This document shows, one piece after another, positions 27,822-36,386 of a stretch of 40,317 bases of DNA (its first letter is position 1; every line of letters starts with the position of its first letter). The stretch spans positions 1 to 40,317 of the forward strand of contig JAHITX010000018.1 in NCBI GenBank assembly GCA_018817425.1, read 5' to 3'. The notes beneath the pieces were generated by a model. It was not told where the DNA came from. It ran no database searches and saw only the letters and a program-made list of their open reading frames with translations. The position numbers and the translations under genes are program-made. The DNA comes from Pseudomonadota bacterium (lineage in GTDB: Bacteria > Desulfobacterota > Desulfobacteria > Desulfobacterales > RPRI01).

Positions 27822-28256
27822 CTAATTATTTTTTATATTTTTCTGGTCTTTGCCGTCAATTTTCACAAAAACAAAAGAAAGGCCGCCACCCAAAGCCATC
27901 ATTATATAAACACCCGCCACACCTATCAGTATATTAAATATAATTAAACCTGTCAGTTTAAGATCATCTCTGAAAGGCACCAACATTGTAATAGCGACAT
28001 TAACAGCATTTATTATGCAAATAGCAATTGCAACTTTATTAATATGCTTCCACCTGTTATCTTTTATCATACATGCTGAAATACAAAATGCAATGGTTCC
28101 CACAAAAATGCTCCAGGCGTCAATCACATATCTTGAGGGCTCGGGGCCAAAAACAACAGGCACAGCCAAAAAACCTATAATAGCTATTACTATAAACATG
28201 ATGGTATCCCTGACAACGGCAGCCCATCCTTTCAATTTTATCATATAAAACGACAT
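27822..28256 (-). CDS. Hypothetical membrane protein, four predicted TM segments
   Basis: A 144-residue protein with four long hydrophobic stretches (around residues 15-38, 45-65, 75-95 and 103-130), a short basic N-terminus and a lysine/asparagine-rich cytoplasmic tail. AAAGG precedes the ATG by seven bases, supporting expression. I do not recognise a family or function. It is convergent with hdrA and separated from the PEBP gene upstream by a hairpin repeat. Confidence 0.7.
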   Translation of the reverse strand: MSFYMIKLKGWAAVVRDTIMFIVIAIIGFLAVPVVFGPEPSRYVIDAWSIFVGTIAFCISACMIKDNRWKHINKVAIAICIINAVNVAITMLVPFRDDLKLTGLIIFNILIGVAGVYIMMALGGGLSFVFVKIDGKDQKNIKNN

Positions 28257-28282
28257 GTATAACCTTTCATAGTGTTATTCTA

Positions 28283-28379
28283 AGGGTTCGGGGATTCGAG
28301 GATTCAAGGGTTCAAGTGTTTATTTTCCAATGATTTTATCAGAGCTTTCAGCATTCCCCTCGAATCCTTGAACCCTTTC
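28283..28379. repeat. Intergenic hairpin built from 8-bp GGATTC units (copy 3)
   Basis: The left arm contains GGGATTC, GAGGATTC, AAGGGTTC; the right arm contains CTCGAATC, CTTGAACCC. The two arms enclose about 40 AT-rich bases. It is the same family as the elements at 7991 and 27698, and it sits between two minus-strand genes. Confidence 0.7.
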
Positions 28380-28385
28380 TTCTTT

Positions 28386-28940
28386 TTATCTTGAATAATA
28401 AACAGTCAGCGTCGCTTTTGCCAGGGCATGCTGGTTTAAATAAAAGCCTACCATTGCTCCTGAAGCATTGGCATCAAGCGGCAGTTTTTCAATATCTACC
28501 GCAAATACGGTAAAATAATATCTATGCGGTTTATCGCCTGCAGGAGGGCATGCACCTCCATATCCTGGCTTGCCGTAGTCTGTAATACTTTGTATGCTAC
28601 CGGCAGGAACCAAGTTTGATGCCGGATCTCCGGCGTTTTCCTTAAGATTATCAACTGTCGCAGGTATATTAAAAATAACCCAGTGCCACCAACCGCTTCC
28701 TGTAGGGGCATCAGGATCATATACTGTTACTGCAAAACTTTTTGTATCAGCCGGAGCGCCTTTCCAGTTTAATACAGGTGAAATATTTTTTCCGGTACAA
28801 CCAAAACCTAAAAGCACCTGTTCTATAGCAAGATTTTTACCGGACTCAAGCTGAGGGCTGCTTAACATAAAATCCTGAGCAAAAGAAATACTTGCAATCA
28901 TGACAGTAAACATAAATGTCAAAATCAGTTTTCTTACCAT
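28386..28940 (-). CDS. Secreted YbhB/YbcL-type PEBP family protein
   Basis: The 184-residue protein starts with a Sec signal peptide (MVRKLILTFMFTVMIASISF, cleavage after SFA likely near residue 21). The PEBP-like fold is shown by DPDAPTGSGWWHWVIFNIP and by GGACPPAGDKPHRYYFTVFA, the ligand-pocket motifs of the bacterial Raf-kinase-inhibitor-like family. It is probably periplasmic; the ligand is unknown. The start at 28938-28940 has AGGA eight bases upstream; a longer frame from 28967 would put basic residues before the signal peptide. Confidence 0.9.
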   Translation of the reverse strand: MVRKLILTFMFTVMIASISFAQDFMLSSPQLESGKNLAIEQVLLGFGCTGKNISPVLNWKGAPADTKSFAVTVYDPDAPTGSGWWHWVIFNIPATVDNLKENAGDPASNLVPAGSIQSITDYGKPGYGGACPPAGDKPHRYYFTVFAVDIEKLPLDANASGAMVGFYLNQHALAKATLTVYYSR

Positions 28941-28967
28941 TTTCTTAGTCCTTTCCAGTTCTGTCAT

Positions 28968-29322
28968 TTACTTATTCCCTTGAACCCTAAAGTGCTACCA
29001 GATTCTGCCGATACAGGGTAACCGTATTGGGGAATAATATGACCAATCCAATTTTATCAAGTTAATCAACACAAATTCTACCATAAAGAAAAGAGCCCCC
29101 ATTTAAAAATTCCCCCTTAATAAAGGGGGCCAGGGGCTCGTTATGTTCTGAAGTTTATTGATAGAACTTTCAATTGCACCTTACACAAACTTGTTATTAC
29201 AACCCCCTTATATCCCCCTTTTCTAAGGGGGAATTTGAAGGAATTACTCCTCCATAATTCACTATTTACTCCTCTTGGTTTATCTGTGTTGTTTTAGATA
29301 AATTCCGAATACGCCTGCTCTG
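28968..29322. other. Intergenic region upstream of the PEBP gene, largely repeat
   Basis: No gene is seen in this stretch between the PEBP gene and the SagB-like gene, both on the minus strand. Its middle holds the CCCCCTT/AAGGGGG element (29104-29238). A short CCCTTGAACCCT near 28978 resembles one unit of the GGTTC-type repeats. Confidence 0.5.
29104..29238. repeat. Paired CCCCCTT/AAGGGGG hairpins forming a MITE-like inverted repeat
   Basis: Two perfect 7-bp stems are present: CCCCCTT-AATA-AAGGGGG (29112-29129) and CCCCCTT-TTCT-AAGGGGG (29214-29231). The outer flanks AAATTC and GAATTT are also complementary, so the whole unit is an inverted repeat of about 135 bp. Similar elements are widespread in intergenic DNA of many bacteria. 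No transposase is encoded. Confidence 0.6.
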
Positions 29323-30093
29323 TCAGCCTATAGTACTTGATTTAATTTTTCCAACAGGTGCAAGATATATGGCAAATTCATCCGTTCCGTCAACACCTAA
29401 AAGGCTATCCAATTCTTCCTGATCATAAGCTCCTATGGCACAGGTTCCTGCATTTATGGCTTCACAGGCAAGATAAAGATTCTGGCAAACATGGCCGGCA
29501 TCCAACAAAATAACCCTGTGAGCCGCCAGGTAGTATCTCCACTCCATTCGGTATGGTATGGTAGTCCATACAAATGTAACAGCCCCCCTTGCTACATAAT
29601 TTTGCCCGAAGCAGGCATGGGTGAGTTGTTGTTCCATATCTTCTATTCCGTCAAGAAACAAAAGCTCGTTTTCAACAGGAAGATAACGATAAAGTCCTTT
29701 TTTCACACCTTCAATATTCATTATAAAAAGATACGTCTCGAAACTATGGCGTGCTCCGGCAGAAGGTACTGTACGAAATGAAGGATTCGAGCCATCGGAT
29801 TTTCTTATCCCCTGTGTAGCCCAAAGCAAAAAAGACAGCTCTTCAATACTCAATTCTTCAGAAGAATAATTTCGCCTGCTTTTCCTGGCAGATATCGCAG
29901 AAACCAGTTCTTTCTTTTTTATCTTCTCCGGCCATTGGTCAAAAGCTTTTAATGGAATGCGAACAGATTCGGTATTAAAAGGCTTTTCCACAGGCGGGGC
30001 AGGTATTCCCTGACTCTGATCCGTATTTCTGAAATTAATAGACTTTCTTATAGTATCTTTCAAAAAATATCTATACTGTTCTATTGAATTCAT
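29323..30093 (-). CDS. SagB/ThcOx family nitroreductase-like protein
   Basis: The 256-residue protein has the SagB-type flavin reductase pattern: ARKSRRNYSSEELSIEELS, VPSAGARHSFETYL, HVCQNLYLACEAINAGTCAIG and IYLAPVGK. SagB-type enzymes oxidise azolines in peptide natural products, and others are stand-alone FMN oxidoreductases. No precursor peptide or cyclodehydratase is visible here, so a RiPP role is not supported. It is probably the last gene of a cobO-ogt-sagB set on the minus strand, 18 bp after ogt. Confidence 0.85.
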   Translation of the reverse strand: MNSIEQYRYFLKDTIRKSINFRNTDQSQGIPAPPVEKPFNTESVRIPLKAFDQWPEKIKKKELVSAISARKSRRNYSSEELSIEELSFLLWATQGIRKSDGSNPSFRTVPSAGARHSFETYLFIMNIEGVKKGLYRYLPVENELLFLDGIEDMEQQLTHACFGQNYVARGAVTFVWTTIPYRMEWRYYLAAHRVILLDAGHVCQNLYLACEAINAGTCAIGAYDQEELDSLLGVDGTDEFAIYLAPVGKIKSSTIG

Positions 30094-30111
30094 ATGAATA
30101 TATCCATCAAA

Positions 30112-30699
30112 TCAGCTTTTGATTACACATTTCCATCCGCTTCTGGGTGGTTTATGCGGTTTAAAAGATGCCCCTTCTATTGAAAGCAACTTTGATTTAG
30201 TATCAAGTCCTCCGTAAGCTGAGAATCCTCCAAGCTTTCCGCCCGCAGCCAGAACCCTATGACAGGGAATAATAAGTATGATTGGATTTCGACCAAGTGC
30301 CTGTCCTACGGCACGGGAGGCAGCAGGACATCTTAAGGCCTTTGCAAGTTCGCCATATGTTGCCGTTTTTCCTGCCGGAATTTTTCTGGTAGCTCCAAAT
30401 ACCTTTTGCGCAAAGGAACTTGCTATTGGAAATTCAACGACAACGTCCCGAAAATCCTGCAATTCACCATCAAGATGCCTGCACACTTTTCTGATAACTT
30501 TGGTAATTGTAAGAGGAGGCAAACTTGATTTGCGCGCACAGGATTTTTCAACTATTTTGCATTCCGTCAACTTTCTTGTTGCTTCAGGAAGATGAAGGCA
30601 AGTAACAGCAGGAATACTTGAAGGATCATCATCTTCAACCCAGGAAATTCCGCACGGGCCAAGCGATGTATCAAAAATACTATATGCTGACAGCTTCAT
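30112..30699 (-). CDS. ogt: Methylated-DNA--protein-cysteine S-methyltransferase
   Basis: The 195-residue protein has the suicide alkyl-acceptor motif IIPCHRVLAAGG and the helix-turn-helix region TYGELAKALRCPAASRAVG. It repairs O6-alkylguanine by irreversible transfer to its cysteine. The first 100 residues form the usual poorly conserved domain. GGAGG lies seven bases before the ATG. The C-terminal tail after the domain (KPHKPPRSGWKCVIKS) is slightly longer than usual. It could equally be called MGMT-type Ogt or Ada C-domain-like; a solitary enzyme suggests Ogt. Confidence 0.9.
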   Translation of the reverse strand: MKLSAYSIFDTSLGPCGISWVEDDDPSSIPAVTCLHLPEATRKLTECKIVEKSCARKSSLPPLTITKVIRKVCRHLDGELQDFRDVVVEFPIASSFAQKVFGATRKIPAGKTATYGELAKALRCPAASRAVGQALGRNPIILIIPCHRVLAAGGKLGGFSAYGGLDTKSKLLSIEGASFKPHKPPRSGWKCVIKS

Positions 30700-30775
30700 T
30701 GGGATACCTCCTCACGTTGATTAAATATGACCGTTTTATATTTCATAAACCAAGCAAATATAATATTAGTTCATT

Positions 30776-31291
30776 CTAGCTCTCAATACCTTTTCTTGCC
30801 TGAATTCCATGCTGATAGTAATGCTTGATTTCAACCATCTCCGTTACCAGATCAGCTTCGGCTATAATACGCGGATCGGCTTTCCTTCCTGTGATTACAA
30901 GCTCAACATCAGCAGGTTTTTCATGAATAAATTTCAAAAGATCATCAACGGAAAAAAGCTTGAAATAGGTAGCAATATTGGCTTCATCAAGTATAATCAG
31001 GTTATAAATGCCGCCTGTCATGATATCACGAGCTTCCTTCAGCCCTTCACGGGCAAGCCTTATATCTTCTTTATCGGGCGCTTGGTTGATAAAACAATCA
31101 CGTCCATACTGCTTTAACACTATATTATCGGAAATAGTTTTCAGCGAACTCAATTCGCTATATTCCATTCCTTTTACAAATTGAGCGATATATACCTTTA
31201 GGCCCGCACCGGCCGCCCGAAGCGCCAAACCAATGGCTGCTGTAGTTTTTCCCTTGCCGTCTCCGGTATATACCTGAACATATCCCTTCAT
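30776..31291 (-). CDS. cobO: Cob(I)yrinic acid a,c-diamide adenosyltransferase
   Basis: CobO/BtuR adenosylates reduced corrinoids, using ATP. The 171-residue length is usual. The P-loop GDGKGKTT is at residues 10-17, and later motifs are FVKGMEYSE, ILDEANIA and VITGRKADPRI. No other cobalamin gene is in the window. Corrinoid supply would serve methyl-transfer and B12-dependent radical SAM enzymes in an anaerobe. The start lies behind a weak GAGG-like site. Confidence 0.94.
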   Translation of the reverse strand: MKGYVQVYTGDGKGKTTAAIGLALRAAGAGLKVYIAQFVKGMEYSELSSLKTISDNIVLKQYGRDCFINQAPDKEDIRLAREGLKEARDIMTGGIYNLIILDEANIATYFKLFSVDDLLKFIHEKPADVELVITGRKADPRIIAEADLVTEMVEIKHYYQHGIQARKGIES

Positions 31292-31461
31292 ATTGATGCC
31301 TCATTTTTTAATTATATTTGACCCGGCAAACAACCATCATATAAAATCCACTTTGTTTTCCGGCTGTTTCATGGCATATTATTTCGATGATTGATTTAAT
31401 ATATCATAAATATTGACAGATGTAACTATTTTCATCATCCGTTGATATCGGGTCTTACCAA

Positions 31462-31476
31462 AAATGCTGAGCATTT
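31462..31476. promoter_or_regulatory. 15-bp palindrome upstream of hbd (candidate operator)
   Basis: AAATGCT-G-AGCATTT is perfectly symmetric around one base and lies about 43 bases before the start codon. Its size and place suit a dimeric repressor site. No partner regulator is assigned. Confidence 0.4.
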
Positions 31477-31518
31477 ATACCGGATTTAACATAAATTAAT
31501 AATTAAAGGAGCAAACGT

Positions 31519-32379
31519 TTGAAAATCACAAAAGATATCAATTTGTACATCCTGGGTGCAGGCAAAGTGGGCATGAGTATTGTTCAGGCATTTGCACAAA
31601 AAGATTTTAAGGTTACAGCTATTGATATATCGGAAAACAATCTAAAAGCCGGTTTGGACAAAATACAAAATAACCTGGATCATTTGATCGGCAAAGGCAA
31701 ATTTGAAAAGGATCAAAAAGAACTTATTCTGGGAAGAATAAACCAAAGCACAAACTTTGATGATCTTTCAAATGCCGATGTAGTAATAGAAGCTGTGTTT
31801 GAAGATATTGATCTTAAGAAAAATCTTTTTAAACAAATTGATAACTGTGTCATTTCCAAAGAAGCATTATTGCTTACAAATACATCTTCACTTTCAATAT
31901 CAGCTATTGCATCAGCAACAAAAAGACCAGGTTCTGTTGCCGGGATGCATTTTTTCAACCCCGTTCCTGCAATGAAACTGGTTGAAATAGTAAGGGGTGT
32001 CGAGACATCAGATGATACTGTAGAGAAGATCAAAGAGCTTGCCGGACTTTTGAATAAAACAGCAATTATTTCAAAAGACAGCCCGGGTTTTATTGTAAAC
32101 AGGCTGCTTAACGCACTGTTTGTAGAGGCATGCAGAATTGTAGAAGAAGGAGTTGGCACACCATGCGATATTGATACCGGCTTAAAACTTGGACTGGGCC
32201 ATCCCAATGGGCCTTTTGAGTTAATTGATAATCTGGATGCTATCCCTTTAATAATAGAGGTATGTGAACATATGTCGCAAGAACTGGGTTCCCGCTTTAA
32301 ACCGCCGGTCTGGATAAAAAATTATGAAAAGGCGGGAAGAACAGGTAAGAGCAGCGGGAAAGGGATATATAAGTACTAG
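31519..32379 (+). CDS. hbd: 3-hydroxyacyl-CoA dehydrogenase (3-hydroxybutyryl-CoA dehydrogenase-like)
   Basis: The 286-residue cytoplasmic enzyme oxidises 3-hydroxyacyl-CoA with NAD(P). It has the dinucleotide motif GAGKVG (13-18), VVIEAVFEDIDLK, NTSSLSI, the catalytic histidine in GMHFFNPVPAMKLVE, and DSPGFIVNRLLNALF. The start is TTG, fixed by AGGAG seven bases upstream; no ATG occurs in the first part. Length is the usual for single-domain Hbd. It is monocistronic, with a palindrome in its leader. It may serve butyrate or fatty-acid beta-oxidation; no other pathway gene is nearby. Confidence 0.92.
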   Translation: MKITKDINLYILGAGKVGMSIVQAFAQKDFKVTAIDISENNLKAGLDKIQNNLDHLIGKGKFEKDQKELILGRINQSTNFDDLSNADVVIEAVFEDIDLKKNLFKQIDNCVISKEALLLTNTSSLSISAIASATKRPGSVAGMHFFNPVPAMKLVEIVRGVETSDDTVEKIKELAGLLNKTAIISKDSPGFIVNRLLNALFVEACRIVEEGVGTPCDIDTGLKLGLGHPNGPFELIDNLDAIPLIIEVCEHMSQELGSRFKPPVWIKNYEKAGRTGKSSGKGIYKY

Positions 32380-32469
32380 GCAGCTTGCATTCTTTATTAA
32401 TGAAAGAGGAGCCAGTATTTCTATTGTGATATTTCTTATACTACAATTTCACTTCTTCTTATGTTGATA

Positions 32470-33303
32470 CTAAAAATTAGCAGTAAAAAAGGGGTCTACT
32501 GTGGTTGGGTTTTTAAAATAGGCTGATGGGCTCAATCCAGTGAAATGTTTAAAATCCATAATCATATGTGCCTGATCATAATAACCGGAATCCAGCGCTG
32601 TTTCCAGCCAGGAGCCTTCAGGGTTTTGAATTTTTCTTGAAAGGGCATTTTTAAATCTAAGATTCCGGCACAACTGCTTTGGAGACAGACCGACTCTTTC
32701 TTTAAACTTTCGCTCCAGGTGGCGGCAGCTGACACCGACTGTTTTTGCAAGGTAATCTATAGTTATAAATCCTTTGTACAATTCAATTGCTAGAATAGCC
32801 GCAGAAACACTATCATCTTTCCGGTTGTTTTGCTTTAGCTGATGCAAAAAAAAGCGATCAAGATATTCAACCCGATCTTTCGATGTCAGGCATGTATTGA
32901 AAAAACATTCCACCAAACTTGCGCCTTTTGTGCCCCACAATTCTTGTGTATCTGCAAGGCAATTGGTTAGTTCATGGGCGGGATAAGGGAAAAACGGGTA
33001 TGCGCCACCGGGACGAAAGCACACTCCGAAGATTTCAATCCGGCCATTTGCCCGCATCTTCATAGGCTTTGTCAACGGCCCGGAAATCGAAACGCTTTCA
33101 ACTGTTTTCCCTATTGAATCTCCCATAGCAATCTCGATCGGATCTCCCAGGTTGAAAGAAAGTTCTATTCCTTCAGTCAAAAATTGTTGGGAAGCATCCG
33201 ATTGGGAAACATCCTGGGATGAACCACATGGAACCCTTAGCAACCAATAATAGCGGATGAATGTATCAAGGGCTTTATGAGGTTTAAAAATATCAAAATA
33301 CAT
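32470..33303 (-). CDS. AraC family transcriptional regulator
   Basis: The 277-residue protein has an N-terminal sensor region (DUF6597-like pattern, including FGVCFRPGGAYPFFP) and a C-terminal pair of helix-turn-helix motifs. The second half contains SCRHLERKFKERVGLSPKQLCR and YYDQAHMIMDFKHFTGLSPSAYF, separated into recognisable AraC helices. The ligand is unknown. It lies downstream of a transglutaminase-like gene on the same strand (42 bp gap), and convergent with hbd. The ribosome-binding site is weak. Confidence 0.9.
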   Translation of the reverse strand: MYFDIFKPHKALDTFIRYYWLLRVPCGSSQDVSQSDASQQFLTEGIELSFNLGDPIEIAMGDSIGKTVESVSISGPLTKPMKMRANGRIEIFGVCFRPGGAYPFFPYPAHELTNCLADTQELWGTKGASLVECFFNTCLTSKDRVEYLDRFFLHQLKQNNRKDDSVSAAILAIELYKGFITIDYLAKTVGVSCRHLERKFKERVGLSPKQLCRNLRFKNALSRKIQNPEGSWLETALDSGYYDQAHMIMDFKHFTGLSPSAYFKNPTTVDPFFTANF

Positions 33304-33345
33304 ACTGCTTTTCTTTTCCCTTTTTTTAAAAATATTTGGCTGCGA

Positions 33346-34062
33346 TCATGAAGATTTTTGGGTATTTTTCCACATAGTCTTATTTCCCATATTTAACCAG
33401 ATTGAGCAAATGAATTTGGGCTCGTGTTTGAACAAGAAATATGAATCAAGATTTTTGTTTAATGCTTCATCAATATTATTGTATTCCCGGGGCTTTCCGG
33501 CAACCGATTCCGAATACAAAAGCATATCATTTGTTCTATCCCAATCGATTTGCCACGTTACTCCTGCCGGTTTAAAAAATGTCTCATAAGTCATACGATC
33601 CAGTGTCGGATCTATGGATACCCAGTTACCATCTATCAGTACATTAGAAAAGCAATGGTAAAACGGATCTGAAAAGAAAACATATAACGGCCCCACGGAT
33701 GGCTTTGTAAAAGAATTCCGAAGCGGATTTCCCATAAGCTTTGATCGAACTTTTGCAGCCCTTAACAAGGATATCATCAAAAGATTTTTATTATAGCAAG
33801 CACCGTATCCTTTTAAAAGAGTTTCAGATGCCTTAACCTGCCAGTGGTCTCCTCCAAAAATAATTGTGTCTCTGACAAAAAGAAAAACTTTTTCGATTAG
33901 ATCATGTATATCGGTTGAATCACGAAGGAATTTATTTGAAAGCTCTGCAATGGCCGGGTGCGAATAATCACAATAGGTCGTTTCGGCAAGATTATCATTT
34001 AGGATTTCATTTCTTTGCAAAATTTCAGTTTTGTTGATATTTTCTGTATTTTCCAACAACAT
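33346..34062 (-). CDS. Transglutaminase-like domain protein
   Basis: The 238-residue protein carries the transglutaminase-like triad: C89 in KGYGACYNKN, H136 in YHCFSNVLI and D151 in WVSIDPTLDR. Such bacterial proteins are mostly peptidases or of unknown function. No signal peptide is seen, so it is probably cytoplasmic. The start at 34060-34062 is fixed by AAGGAGG seven bases upstream; a longer frame from 34089 has no support. It sits just before an AraC-type gene on the same strand. Confidence 0.85.
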   Translation of the reverse strand: MLLENTENINKTEILQRNEILNDNLAETTYCDYSHPAIAELSNKFLRDSTDIHDLIEKVFLFVRDTIIFGGDHWQVKASETLLKGYGACYNKNLLMISLLRAAKVRSKLMGNPLRNSFTKPSVGPLYVFFSDPFYHCFSNVLIDGNWVSIDPTLDRMTYETFFKPAGVTWQIDWDRTNDMLLYSESVAGKPREYNNIDEALNKNLDSYFLFKHEPKFICSIWLNMGNKTMWKNTQKSS

Positions 34063-34113
34063 GGCTTCACCTCCTTGGTTTAATTGCATAGGCTGGTTTA
34101 TGAAAAACTATCT

Positions 34114-34132
34114 TATGTTATAATTTAACATA
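34114..34132. promoter_or_regulatory. Inverted repeat TATGTTA-N5-TAACATA upstream of the transglutaminase gene
   Basis: A perfect 7-bp inverted repeat with a five-base centre lies about 50 bases upstream of the 34062 start. It is operator-like in size and place. The AraC-type protein encoded downstream is one possible ligand, although AraC proteins more often bind direct repeats. Confidence 0.35.
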
Positions 34133-34293
34133 CAACACCGGCAATATAGAGGAATGTATAACGGTTGTATTGGAAAAATGCGACAAACACGTATTTCAAG
34201 TATTTCTTATAGAAATTTTAATATATTTATCTATAACTCTACCCGTTAAATCTGAGGTATCAGCAACACATATTGGATAAAAACACATCAATT

Positions 34294-34542
34294 TTAAGGA
34301 AGCTTTGGGAGCTTATTTAGAGCCTTCACAAACCTTTCCCGGTTAAACGGTTTCTGCTTTTTGAGGACATCAAAAATCTCTGAAGCAACAACACTTCCAA
34401 TAAGTTTCTTTGCATCTTCTTCTAAATACCCTTCGGATACCAAACGATCAAAAGTTTGCCGTGTCTCAGGCGGTTCATTAGCTTTAAGCTGATTATCCAC
34501 AACCTCTAAAATTACTGATTGCAAATGAGGATTTTTTTTCAT
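34294..34542 (-). CDS. Small conserved hypothetical protein (82 aa)
   Basis: The 82-residue helical protein reads MKKNPHLQSVILEVVDNQL and later PPETRQTFDRLVSEGYLEEDA, followed by SEIFDVLKK. I recall this pattern as a small conserved protein, sometimes near pRiA4b ORF-3-like genes, but no function is established. AAGGAG stands close before the ATG. A pRiA4b-like remnant occurs 5 kb away at the right edge, which may be coincidence. Confidence 0.75.
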   Translation of the reverse strand: MKKNPHLQSVILEVVDNQLKANEPPETRQTFDRLVSEGYLEEDAKKLIGSVVASEIFDVLKKQKPFNRERFVKALNKLPKLP

Positions 34543-34607
34543 ATTTTCTCCTTTCTCGATTTCAGGTTAATCGCTCTCTTCAGCCGCAACATCCGATGTA
34601 TTTGGGG

Positions 34608-35102
34608 TTAGCACCCCTTTTGTTTCTGGCGTAATATCACCCAGAAAAAAATGAGACCCCCAACCGTGATAGCAATATCAGCAATATTAAAAATGCCTGT
34701 GCGAACTGGACCTATCCCAACATTTAAGAAATCTACTACCAAACCGCCACGAGTCACACGGTCGAACAGGTTGCCAACTCCACCTGCTAAAAGAAGTGCA
34801 CCACCTAATAACAAGGATGAATGCTGCTGTTTAGATAAAAAAACATAAATCAACACAATGAGCAATAAACAACTAACACCAATTGTGAAAATACCCACCC
34901 GCCAAGCCTCCGGCAAAGAGGAACCCATGCTCAGGAATGCACCACGATTATAAACGAGTTGCAACCTTACAGTGTCACATAGATATGACAATGGTTTATC
35001 TACTGGCAGAACTGACACGGCTATTGATTTTGTAACTTGATCACAACCGACACAGGAAACTAATACTACTATAATCAAAATGGCTCGTTTTACTATGCTC
35101 AT
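34608..35102 (-). CDS. lspA: Lipoprotein signal peptidase (signal peptidase II)
   Basis: LspA is an inner-membrane aspartic protease that removes the signal peptide of prolipoproteins. From the ATG at 35100-35102 the protein has 164 residues and four membrane segments. The catalytic aspartates are D114 (GGVGNLFDRVTRGG) and D142 (FNIADIAITVG), and NRGAFLS matches the family's third box. A longer frame from 35201 adds 33 residues and overlaps the upstream gene, so it is rejected. The only Shine-Dalgarno (GGAG) is about 13 bases before the ATG. A lipoprotein gene lies at 38516. Confidence 0.93.
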   Translation of the reverse strand: MSIVKRAILIIVVLVSCVGCDQVTKSIAVSVLPVDKPLSYLCDTVRLQLVYNRGAFLSMGSSLPEAWRVGIFTIGVSCLLLIVLIYVFLSKQQHSSLLLGGALLLAGGVGNLFDRVTRGGLVVDFLNVGIGPVRTGIFNIADIAITVGGLIFFWVILRQKQKGC

Positions 35103-35136
35103 AAAATGTATCTTGCTCCAAAGCGCTAATGCCTTT

Positions 35137-36297
35137 TCATTCAGGTAAATGCCCGCACCTCCACCCCAGTACTTGTATTCCTTTGTGCTTATAGGATTCA
35201 TCTCCGGCGAAAATCAACGCGGGTGCGCCAGCTTTTTCTCCGGCAAGGGCGCACCATTTATGAAGTCCGGCAAAGGCTTCATGTGTGAGGGTACGACCCG
35301 ACTTGATCTCAACCGGGATCAGCCGGGTTCCCTGCTCAACAAGGAGATCAACCTCGTTGCCATTGCTGTCCCGCCAGAATGAAAAAACCGGCTTTTCACC
35401 TTGGTTTAATTTTGATTTGATCAGCTCCGAAATGATAAATGTCTCAAAAATACTGCCCCGCAAAGGATGGGTTATCATTTGCTCGGTTGTCCGGATTCCC
35501 AGAAGCCAGGATACCAGGCCCACATCATAGAAATACAGTTTGGGCATCTTTACCATTCGCTTGTTAAAACTGACGTGATGGGAGCGCAGAAGAAAGATTA
35601 AATAACTGGCTTCCAGAACAGATATCCATGATTTTGCAGTATTGTGGGTGATACCGCATTCAGTTGCCAGGGAAGACAGATTCAGCAACTGTCCCGTCCT
35701 GCCCGCACATAGCCTGACAAAACGCTGGAACGTTTCCAGATCCTGAATTTTGAGCATTTGCCTGACATCCCGTTCCACATAGGCTGTTACATAAGCGCTG
35801 TACCAGGCTGCGGGTGCCAATCCGCGATCATAGATCGGTGGATAGCAGCCGGTTAACATCATGGCATCAATGTCATTCGGTAACTTTTTCGCAAGGGCCA
35901 GTTCCGGCACGGAAAAGGGGAGTAATTCCACAAAAGCAGTTCGTCCTGCAAGAGATTGCGTAATGCCGGACATCAGACCGAACTGCTGTGACCCCGTCAA
36001 TATAAACAAACCCATTCGGCGATCCTTATCCACCAGGGTTTGAAGATAGGACAAGATTTCCGGACACCGCTGCACTTCATCCAGAACTGCGCCATCGGGA
36101 AACCGTGCGAGAAAAGAACGGGGGTCTTCATTGGCGGCCTGCCGCAGATCCGGCTCTTCCAGGGACGCATATGGATGATTTTCAAAAACCGCCCTGGCAA
36201 GGGTCGCCTTGCCCGACTGACCTGGACCTGTCAGGGTAACAACGGGAAATCCACCCAGCAGGTTGTCAATTTTTTCTTTTACATTTCGATAGATCAT
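35137..36297 (-). CDS. AAA_14/DUF4143 family ATPase-like protein with altered P-loop
   Basis: The 386-residue protein has the layout of the AAA_14 + DUF4143 family: a P-loop at the start (TLTGPGQSGKATLARAV), a Walker B-like LDEVQRCPEIL, ILTGSQQF, a winged-helix-like middle (ITHNTAKSWISVLEASYLI) and a C-terminal PD-(D/E)xK-like region (FWRDSNGNEVDLLVE, then PVEIKSG). The residue after the P-loop lysine is Ala (codon GCG) instead of Thr/Ser. The start at 36295-36297 fits the family better than one 12 codons upstream. The coding region looks more GC-rich than its neighbours, suggesting transfer. The family's function is poorly known. Confidence 0.87.
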   Translation of the reverse strand: MIYRNVKEKIDNLLGGFPVVTLTGPGQSGKATLARAVFENHPYASLEEPDLRQAANEDPRSFLARFPDGAVLDEVQRCPEILSYLQTLVDKDRRMGLFILTGSQQFGLMSGITQSLAGRTAFVELLPFSVPELALAKKLPNDIDAMMLTGCYPPIYDRGLAPAAWYSAYVTAYVERDVRQMLKIQDLETFQRFVRLCAGRTGQLLNLSSLATECGITHNTAKSWISVLEASYLIFLLRSHHVSFNKRMVKMPKLYFYDVGLVSWLLGIRTTEQMITHPLRGSIFETFIISELIKSKLNQGEKPVFSFWRDSNGNEVDLLVEQGTRLIPVEIKSGRTLTHEAFAGLHKWCALAGEKAGAPALIFAGDESYKHKGIQVLGWRCGHLPE

Positions 36298-36386
36298 GGC
36301 AACAGACCAACAGAATTTTATGCAAATTGTCAATTGCTTTTACAAATTGCTTTTTCGCCGGTAACGTTGATTTTTTTTGTGTGCAT

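Noticed and set aside
29323-30093. A RiPP (thiazole/oxazole peptide) cluster around the SagB-like protein.
   Set aside because: No precursor peptide, cyclodehydratase or transporter is adjacent; the neighbours are ogt and cobO.
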